NCBI GenBank assembly: GCA_026770585.1
Contig: MU646314.1
Span: forward strand, 117,980 to 129,731
DNA from: Baffinella frigidus
Lineage: Eukaryota > Cryptophyceae > Cryptomonadales > Baffinellaceae
Length of the DNA stretch: 11,752 bases
Direction of reading: 5' to 3'
Shown here: one piece after another, positions 6,997 through 11,752 of the stretch
Layout: every line of letters begins with the position of its first letter
Position numbering within the stretch: position 1 is the stretch's first letter
The notes under the pieces: model-generated
Seen by the model: only the letters and a program-made list of their open reading frames with translations
The model's database searches: none
What the model was told of the DNA's origin: nothing
Position numbers and translations under genes: made by a program

Positions 6997-7122
6997 TATG
7001 AGCCCGAAGATCACGTCCACAAAAATGGCGAAACAGGATTCATGTGGATAGTGTTTATTCCAACGGAAATCACGGATGCCGAGGTCACGACCGAGATCCG
7101 CGTTCTGGAAGGGGTCATGTGA
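6997..7122 (+). other. Short unassigned open frame between genes A and X
   Basis: After CAG at 6992-6994 the frame reads YEPEDHVHKNGETGFMWIV through TTEIRVLEGVM and a TGA. Codons have a purine-first, pyrimidine-last look and the peptide resembles a globular beta segment. There is no upstream in-frame ATG before the internal one (27 codons), so it would be a last exon or a remnant. I recognise no family. The antisense frames are less protein-like. Confidence 0.3.
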
Positions 7123-7140
7123 CTCTTCCATGACCCCCTT
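7109..7140. repeat. Hairpin between the two genes
   Basis: AAGGGGTCATG pairs with CATGACCCCCTT around a 9-base loop, with one bulged C. It overlaps the stop of the short ORF 6997-7122. It could be a terminator-like or recombination structure. No function is assigned. Confidence 0.4.
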
Positions 7141-7317
7141 ACGTGACGATTTACAAGTATTATAAACCGTTTCTACAGGTGTTTTGAGGCACAGGTGGGC
7201 GTCGCGTGGAAAAACAAGTTCCCCGAACGGCCCTCCCCCCCTCCTCCTGAGTGGTGTCTTGGCTAGCCAAGATCGAGCCTCTCAAAGGAGACGGGCCAGA
7301 AGCGGCAACCCCCCAAA

Positions 7318-7894
7318 ATGACCATGGCAGGAGCACGCCGAATTCGGGGACTTCCTTCAGAGACTTCTCCACACGAAACGAAAAGAAGAAACGAAAGCCC
7401 CCTCGAAAGCCCCCTATCGTTTCTGCTCTTCCCGCTCGCCATCCTCTCGATTCTGGCTCCCGCCCTTCCCGCGCCTGCAGCGCCACCCGCCTCGCCTGCT
7501 CATCCAGTTTTCTTCGGGGATCTCCTGAGCCGCAGCTGCGACAACCATTATCTCTGCCGCGCGCGGGCGAAGCAGCATGCGCAAGCGAGTGCGGAAACGG
7601 ACTCGGCGGTACAGGCATTGGGAGGCGCCGCGGCGCAGCCGTCGTCGAAATCGCGGGGAAGGCAGCTGCGGCTGCGCGGGGGAGCAGAGGAGGGGGGCGG
7701 GCTGCGAGGAAAAGCGGGAGGAGACTCGGACGAGCCTATGGCCTACGCGCAAGGTCTAGCTCTGTCTCAGTCTATGAGAGCTCACCAATTTGGTGAGCCC
7801 GAGCTGTTTTCCGCTCCAAAGTTGACGGATTTGTACCGCAAACCCAGCATGTCAACTTGGGAATGGTCGGTCAAGCCGACTGAGGCAACGCTAG
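7318..7894 (+). CDS. Gene X exon 1 (start codon)
   Basis: 577 bp, 192 codons plus one base, donor CTAG|GTGGTC. The 7.38-7.70 kb part is GC-rich and open in several frames on both strands, so its reading frame is the least certain part of the model. The last 75 bases have a diverged copy at 8187-8265, in the following intron. A perfect 9-bp inverted repeat (GCTCACCAA) lies within the exon at 7780-7798. Confidence 0.45.
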
Positions 7895-10800
7895 GTGGTC
7901 CTCGCTGGTTTTAGTTTTCGCCCGGGTACACAACTGTGCTGTTCATTCAACAGCCGTGCCCCTCTCGAAGGTATAGATTCATGTGCGAGGCCACTTAATT
8001 TAAACCGTGTGTTTGCTATCTTGGGGTGGGGTTTCTCCTATATTAAAGCTATGTCGAAGCTAATATAGCAACATAAAAGAGAAACCACCCTTAAGACAGC
8101 ATCAAAGGCGGTTTGAATTGAGTGGCCTCGCACATGAAGACATGCCTGAGTTAAATTGGCTCCTCAAAACGAGGGGACAGGAGGTTGATTTCCTGCTTCT
8201 GCGGTACAACCCCGTCAACGTTTGGTGTCAAAACGATCCCTCAATCCGACTGAGGCAGAGCTAGACGGTGCCGCCCCCTTGCTTCCCAAGACTGAAACCC
8301 TCAACCCCGCCGCAGATCAAAGGGCCCAAAAAGCGCAGGGCGCCTGCACCCTAACTCCCAAAACCTTTACCCCAAACCCTAACCCAACACCTTTACCCCA
8401 AACCCTAAAAAAAAACCTAAACCCTAAACCCTAAACCCTAAACCCGAAACAGATGCAGCGCCTGTAAAGCAAACGTACAGGGCGCCCGCGGAGGCGGCTA
8501 TCCACTCAGAACGCTACAGGGGACATTCTAAAGTTGATTATTGGATTGTTCCACTTAGCAGCCACCAAGGTCTTCACGGATACAGTCCATCTAAACGATT
8601 TGTACTGGAATCTTATCCATTGCCCTGGAATTCTAACCGCGTTTCCCCCGAGAATCTGGGGGAAAACATCTTCGGTCGCTGCCAAGTGGTCTAAGTAAAT
8701 ACGCCAAAAGTCAGCAATTTTGGTCACGTTGTGTCCAAATATCCGGGCAAGACGTGCTTCGTCCACTCGAGGCTGGAACGTGTAGTATTTAAAATGTGGG
8801 ATTGTTAAATTTAGTACCAGTCACGGGCAGGCTTGGCCACGTTACTGGGGGAAATCCCCCAGTAACGTGACCAAACGCCCCTATTTGTGTGAAAATTACT
8901 ACACCCACCTTTTTTTCCTTCACTTGTAAAAGAATCTCAGTTTTAAAATGGTCACATTTCTAGCCTCGAGTGGGTAGCCTCCCGAGTGGGAGCGGTGTTC
9001 TCACGCCAAAAGTTGACGGTGCCGGTACCAACCAGTCAACCTTTGGCATTATTTGGTTGTTTTCGAGGCCTACAGATGCGAAAACCACTCAACTCTAACC
9101 CCTGTGCAGATGCAGCGGCAGCAACGCACAGGGGGCCAGCCGAGGCGGCGATGATCGGAGAGGCGTGCACACCACACACCACACTTCCAAGGCATTTCGA
9201 ATAACCCCTAAGCGATAAGACCTAGGACCCTACAGTAGGCAACCCGTAGGGGCATAGGGGGGTTCCTACGGATCAGATAACGGAAACTCAGGCTCCCAGC
9301 GACCGAAAAACCCCTCGTAGCCCGCTGTGTGGATGCGAAAGCCACTAACCCCCAAACCCTGGACAGAGGCAGCGGCAGCACCGCACAGGGCGCCAGCCGA
9401 GGCGGCGATATTCGGGGAGGGGTTGGCTGTCGAGGACGCGTGGGACTTTTTAACGGGTGAGGGTCCCTACAATTGACTTGTGGAACAACTTTTGAGGGTC
9501 TTGAACAACTTTACCTCGAAGGTTGTTTGACGCTCTCTAAAGTTGACGGATATACTTGGGGACGCATGAGACTGTTTGAATTCCTCACGGGTGCGGCTCC
9601 CTACACCACACAGCGGGCTACGAAGGGATTTTCGGCCCGAATCGGGCCATCTTTCCGTTGCCATGTCCGTAGGAACCCCCCTATGCCCCTACGGGTTGCC
9701 TACCGTAGGGTCCTAGGTCTTATCGCTTAGGGGTTATGGGACGCGCGGGACTTCCCGACAGGTGTGGCTCCCTACGATTTCATCGGGCTTCTTCATAGGT
9801 TCCATCTCAGAAACTGTCCTTCTAAACGATTTCTGGTACAAATCGAAGAGTTTTAAAACTCTAAATGTACAGAATGGCTCCACGCCCCACTGAAATGTGA
9901 GGTAGAATCTATGGAGAGACACGATGAAATTGACTGGTGAAACAATTTTACTGTATAAATGGGCCCCGCGCGGAATCTGAGAACGTCAGGTAAGGAGGTA
10001 AGGAACTTCAAAAAATCGATTTTTCTCGTTCTGTGAGATGTTACAGGCGGTTGATTCTATGTTAGGCATCTTGCCCATGCCTAAGATAGCACAAAAGCTA
10101 GTTTTCGACGATTTTTAATCGAATTTCCTGACCTCCTGACCTGACCATGATTCCGCGCGGAGCCCATTTCTACAATAGAGGGTGTTCAACAACTTTACCT
10201 CTAAGGTTGTTGAGCAACCTCTAACGTTGATTGGGGCGGAGATACTCGGGGAAAGGTTGGCTGTCAAGGACGCGTGGGACTTTTTGACGGGTGAGGTTCC
10301 CTGCAGTTGACGTGTGAAATAAATTTTGAGGGTCTTGAACAACTTTGCCTCCAAGGTTGTTCGACACTCTCTAAAGTTGATGGAGGCGGCCACGCAAGGT
10401 CGTAGGTCGGAATTTCAGCTTCAAGTCTTTTTAAAAAACATGTACCCGGATCCGAAATTTTGTATTCGGATCAGGCGTGGAAAGGACGAGTAGCTGCGAA
10501 ATCGATGGTGGCTACGTACCATTTAGTACCACGAAACGAACCGGTGCGTCCTGAAATTCCCAGTAATGACCTGCCCTGGTTTGATTTGCAAATCAAAATC
10601 CGGAGATTTGTAAAAGTCAACCCCCCCACAAATCTGTCAACTTTAGAAACGAGGTACCCGTAATGGCTAGTTGAAAATCGATTTTCGCCCTCGAGTTGAC
10701 TAATACAAAAACTCCGCCCTGGCAGTGCAGTGGCGCGGGGGACGTTTTGACGGGTGAGGTTCCTGTCTAAAGTAGTTGAGTACCCTCTAAAGTTGTTCAA

Positions 10801-11573
10801 CAAGTCGATTGTACCCTCTAAAGTTGTTCAACAAGTCGATTGTAACCTCTAAAGTTGTTCAACAAGTCGATTGTAACCTCTAAAGTTGTTCAACCTCTCA
10901 AGTCGTTCAACAAGTCGCGTGTCTGTCACTGGCGGGTGGAACGTGTTGACGGGCGAAACCGCAGCTCTAAAGTTGTCCGCAACTCTAAAGTTAACAACAG
11001 CTCCCAAGTTGTTCCAAAAGTCGATTGCAACCTCCAAAGTTGTCTTCACAAGTTGCAGTCTTGAGATCGATTTTACCTTCATTTACATCTATTGTACACG
11101 CCCTGACGCCCTGCCGCGTGATGTCACATTAACTCCTCTGAACCCTCATCGCTAATCCTCCACCCCCAAACACTAAACCCCACACCCCAACCCCCCAACC
11201 CTAAACCCTAAACCTTAAACCCTTAACCCTAAACCTTAAACCCTAGACCCTGGACCTTGAACCATAAGCCCTAAACCCTAAATCCCAACCCCTTAACCCT
11301 AAACCCTAATCGATAATCCCTAAACCCCAAAACCACAAACCCTAATCCCTATCCCCAAACTCCAAACCGCAAACCCCAAACCCTAGACCACCAAAGCACC
11401 GTCGCGCAACGCTGGGGAAGATATGATCACGTGATAACTCACCTCCAAAGTCAATTTCTTAACTTTACTGCGTAAGTCAATTTCTCGACTTTACCGCGTA
11501 AGTCAATGTCTCAACTTTACGGCACCTGGGCGCAGGAGACGATGATTACGAAGGAAACGTGACCATGCTTCAG
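7318..11573 (+). CDS. Gene X: unrecognised protein with internal hydrophobic segment (3 exons in window, 3' partial)
   Basis: Exons 7318-7894, 9367-9456 and 11536-11573 join in phase to 235 codons. The first ATG (7318) is followed two codons later by ACCATGG, an excellent start context, and an in-frame TAG lies at 7264. Residues 1-35 are polar and basic. Residues 36-52 (LSFLLFPLAILSILAPAL) are hydrophobic, followed by an Ala/Pro stretch, which could be a signal anchor or targeting sequence. A Gly/Arg-rich section with LRLRGG follows, then a more ordinary part (PKLTDLYRK, STWEWSVKPTEATL), then AEAAIFGEGLAVEDAWDFLT and the acidic GDDDYEGNVTMLQ. I know no family with these motifs. The model is supported by phase at both junctions and by decayed copies of exon edges in the two introns. 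It is weaker than gene A because no known domain confirms the order. Confidence 0.5.
7978..8138. mobile_element. 161-bp foldback element
   Basis: Ends are inverted copies over about 30 bp (TTCATGTGCGAGGCCACT, then AATTTAAACCG against AATTCAAACCG), and pairing continues with gaps to a TATATTA/TAATATA inner stem. It has no ORF. It lies in gene X intron 1, 83 bp after the donor. It could fold as RNA as well as being a MITE. Confidence 0.7.
8187..8265 (+). pseudogene. Echo of gene X exon 1, 3' end
   Basis: Aligns with 7817-7894 from GTTGA to GCTAG, including CCGACTGAGGCA (encoded NPTEAEL against KPTEATL). The donor GT is changed to AC. It lies in the intron downstream of exon 1. Confidence 0.5.
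8316..8503 (+). pseudogene. Two echoes of gene X exon 2, 5' part
   Basis: At 8316-8350 and 8453-8503, each after CAG, sequences resembling ATGCAGCGGCAGC and CACAGGGCGCC of exon 2 can be aligned with small indels. A telomere-like CCCTAAA tract (8353-8445) separates them. They lie upstream of exon 2. Confidence 0.45.
8353..8445 (+). repeat. CCCTAAA tract in gene X intron 1
   Basis: Ends in four perfect CCCTAAA units (about 8416-8445) directly before an acceptor-side exon 2 echo. C-rich on the sense strand. Confidence 0.9.
8763..8973. mobile_element. 211-bp foldback element with near-perfect central hairpin
   Basis: The ends share CCACTCGAGGCT in inverted order (8763-8774 and 8962-8973). At the centre, 8833-8851 pairs with 8856-8874 over 19 bp with one mismatch around the 4-base loop AAAT. 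It lies in gene X intron 1. Confidence 0.65.
9075..9162 (+). pseudogene. Echo of gene X exon 2, 5' part plus acceptor and intron end
   Basis: The exon part starts at 9110 after GTGCAG and follows exon 2 through GAGGCGGCGAT. The intron part also matches (GATGCGAAAACCACT against GATGCGAAAGCCACT at 9332). It lies upstream of exon 2 and is the clearest acceptor-side echo of gene X. Confidence 0.65.
9201..9271 (-). repeat. 71-bp structured repeat, copy 2 (reverse orientation)
   Basis: Reverse complement of the family consensus with a few substitutions (CTACAGTAGGC where others have CTACGGTAGGC). It lies in gene X intron 1, 39 bp after an exon 2 echo. No target duplication is obvious. Confidence 0.8.
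9367..9456 (+). CDS. Gene X exon 2 (intact copy)
   Basis: 90 bp: two bases, 29 codons and one base. Acceptor is GGACAG and donor is GTGAGG. It encodes AAAAPHRAPAEAA followed by IFGEGLAVEDAWDFLT. Three partial copies of its 5' part lie upstream and five of its 3' part downstream, all on the same strand. Changes between copies are often conservative in this frame (Glu/Asp, Phe/Leu), which favours it as coding. Confidence 0.55.
9549..9761 (+). pseudogene. Two echoes of gene X exon 2, 3' end plus donor
   Basis: 9549-9590 ends CTCACGG|GTGCGGCTCCCTAC and 9738-9761 reads GGGACGCGCGGGAC and ends GACAG|GTGTGGCTCCCTAC. Both match the exon 2 end and donor (ACGG|GTGAGGGTCCCTAC). The 71-bp repeat 9667-9737 abuts the second copy at its truncated edge. 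Confidence 0.55.
9667..9737 (+). repeat. 71-bp structured repeat, copy 3
   Basis: Differs from copy 1 by only two bases (AACCCCCC and CCTAGG). It directly precedes an exon 2 echo of gene X, at the point where the exon sequence is truncated. Confidence 0.8.
9949..10177. mobile_element. 229-bp foldback element
   Basis: The left arm starts TACTGTATAAATGGGCCCCG, and the right arm in reverse reads TATTGTAGAAATGGGCTCCG. Both continue CGCGGAATC and GTCAGGT-AGGAGGT-AGGAA. A small inner stem TTAGGCAT/ATGCCTAA sits near the centre. No ORF. It lies in gene X intron 2. Confidence 0.7.
10236..10384 (+). repeat. 834-bp-spaced direct repeat carrying gene X exon 2 3' part
   Basis: Matches 9402-9550 without gaps, about 88% identical by eye. 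It covers the last ~53 bp of exon 2 (encoded RLAVKDAWDFLT), its donor GTGAGG and ~95 bp of intron. The exon part stays open. Confidence 0.7.
10580..10597. repeat. 18-bp perfect palindrome
   Basis: TTTGATTTGCAAATCAAA. AGATTTGT/ACAAATCT inverted arms lie just beyond (10614-10642). Part of gene X intron 2 between 10385 and 10733, where I see no gene. Confidence 0.6.
10734..10952 (+). pseudogene. Two short echoes of gene X exon 2 3' end
   Basis: 10734-10753 ends TTTTGACGG|GTGAGGTTCC and 10936-10952 reads TGGAACGTGTTGACGG|GCGAAAC. They flank the 31-bp minisatellite and are the most distal donor-side copies. Confidence 0.45.
10785..10890 (+). repeat. 31-bp minisatellite
   Basis: Three full units from 10785, 10816 and 10847 (CTCTAAAGTTGTTCAACAAG, then TCGATTGTAAC) and a partial fourth. 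Related sequence with CTCTAAAGTTG continues to about 11050 in degenerate form. Confidence 0.9.
11158..11395 (+). repeat. Degenerate CCCTAAA tract
   Basis: CCCTAAAC, CCTTAAC and CCCCAAA units in gene X intron 2, C-rich on the sense strand. Confidence 0.9.
11448..11525 (+). repeat. 26-bp minisatellite, three units
   Basis: AAGTCAATTTCTTAACTTTA followed by CTGCGT, repeated at 11448, 11474 and 11500 with few changes. It ends 10 bp before the acceptor of gene X exon 3. Confidence 0.85.
11536..11573 (+). CDS. Gene X exon 3 (short exon)
   Basis: 38 bp between GCGCAG and the donor GTGCGCCCG. Only one frame lacks a stop. It reads two bases completing G, then DDDYEGNVTMLQ, exactly the phase left open by exon 2. 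The donor matches that of gene A exon 4 for its first nine bases. A C-rich telomere-like tract follows, as in other introns here. Confidence 0.45.
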
Positions 11574-11580
11574 GTGCGCC

Positions 11581-11752
11581 CGAAACCCCAAACCACAAAC
11601 CACAAACCACAAACCACAAACCCTAAACATCAAACCCCCAACCCCAAATCTCAAAACCCAAATCCCAAAACCCCAAACCCCAAACCCCAAATCTCAAAAC
11701 CCAAAACCCCAAACCCCAAACTCAAAACCCTAAACCCCAAACCCCAAACCCC
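11581..11752 (+). repeat. CCCCAAA/CCACAAA tract to the window end
   Basis: Starts right after the GTGCGCCCG donor of gene X exon 3, so it is the beginning of the next intron. C-rich on the sense strand. Confidence 0.9.

Noticed and set aside
7160-7618. Minus-strand 152-codon ORF
   Set aside because: GC-rich shadow of gene X exon 1. It is basic and low in complexity, and has no fit to neighbouring exons.
7651-7686. LRLRGG in gene X as a ubiquitin C-terminus
   Set aside because: The preceding residues are nothing like ubiquitin, so the match is chance in a Gly/Arg-rich stretch.
8506-8766. Minus-strand 86-codon ORF
   Set aside because: Part of its sequence (CTAAACGATTT and TTGTAC elements) recurs near 9810 as a dispersed repeat, and it ends at a foldback element. 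No support beyond being open.
10471-10803. Minus-strand 110-codon ORF
   Set aside because: It spans palindromes and the start of a minisatellite within an intron, and encodes no recognisable motif.

Overview
The window looks like nuclear DNA from an intron-rich unicellular eukaryote, probably an alga or a related protist. It carries spliced genes with GT-AG introns, and it is full of degenerate TTTAGGG / TTTGGGG / TTTCGGG arrays. TTTAGGG is the plant-type telomere repeat, also found in green algae, dinoflagellates, chromerids and some stramenopiles. I cannot name the species. There is no bacterial operon, rRNA, tRNA or CRISPR array.

Two divergent split genes account for most of the window. 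Gene A runs leftward on the minus strand, with its ATG at 6662 and seven exons down to 228, and it probably continues past the left edge. Its exons join without a frame break (603 nt, 201 codons). They encode a NudC/p23-type CS domain followed by the start of a Sel1/TPR-like helical repeat, so the product is most likely a co-chaperone or scaffold. Gene X runs rightward on the plus strand, with its ATG at 7318 and exons at 7318-7894, 9367-9456 and 11536-11573, and it continues past the right edge (705 nt, 235 codons). I do not recognise its product. It has a hydrophobic segment near residues 36-52, then a low-complexity region, then an acidic region. The 655 bases between the two start codons hold a partial copy of a 71-bp repeat, a short unassigned ORF and a hairpin.

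The striking feature is what fills the introns. The intron upstream of an exon holds degenerate direct copies of that exon's 5' part with its acceptor. The intron downstream holds copies of the exon's 3' part, usually with its donor. I call these exon-edge echoes. They occur in both genes, on opposite strands, and they suggest introns that grew by tandem duplications spanning exon boundaries. Between the echoes lie telomere-like tracts that are nearly always C-rich on the sense strand, several foldback or MITE-like elements, a dispersed 71-bp structured repeat in three full copies, and minisatellites. One 170-bp MITE sits inside an exon echo with a 4-bp target duplication, and the intact paralogous exon shows what the empty site looked like.

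The exon models come from reading motifs, splice sites and phase by eye, with no transcript data. Gene A is well supported because every junction is in phase and a known domain is rebuilt in order. Gene X rests on phase agreement and on the echo pattern only.
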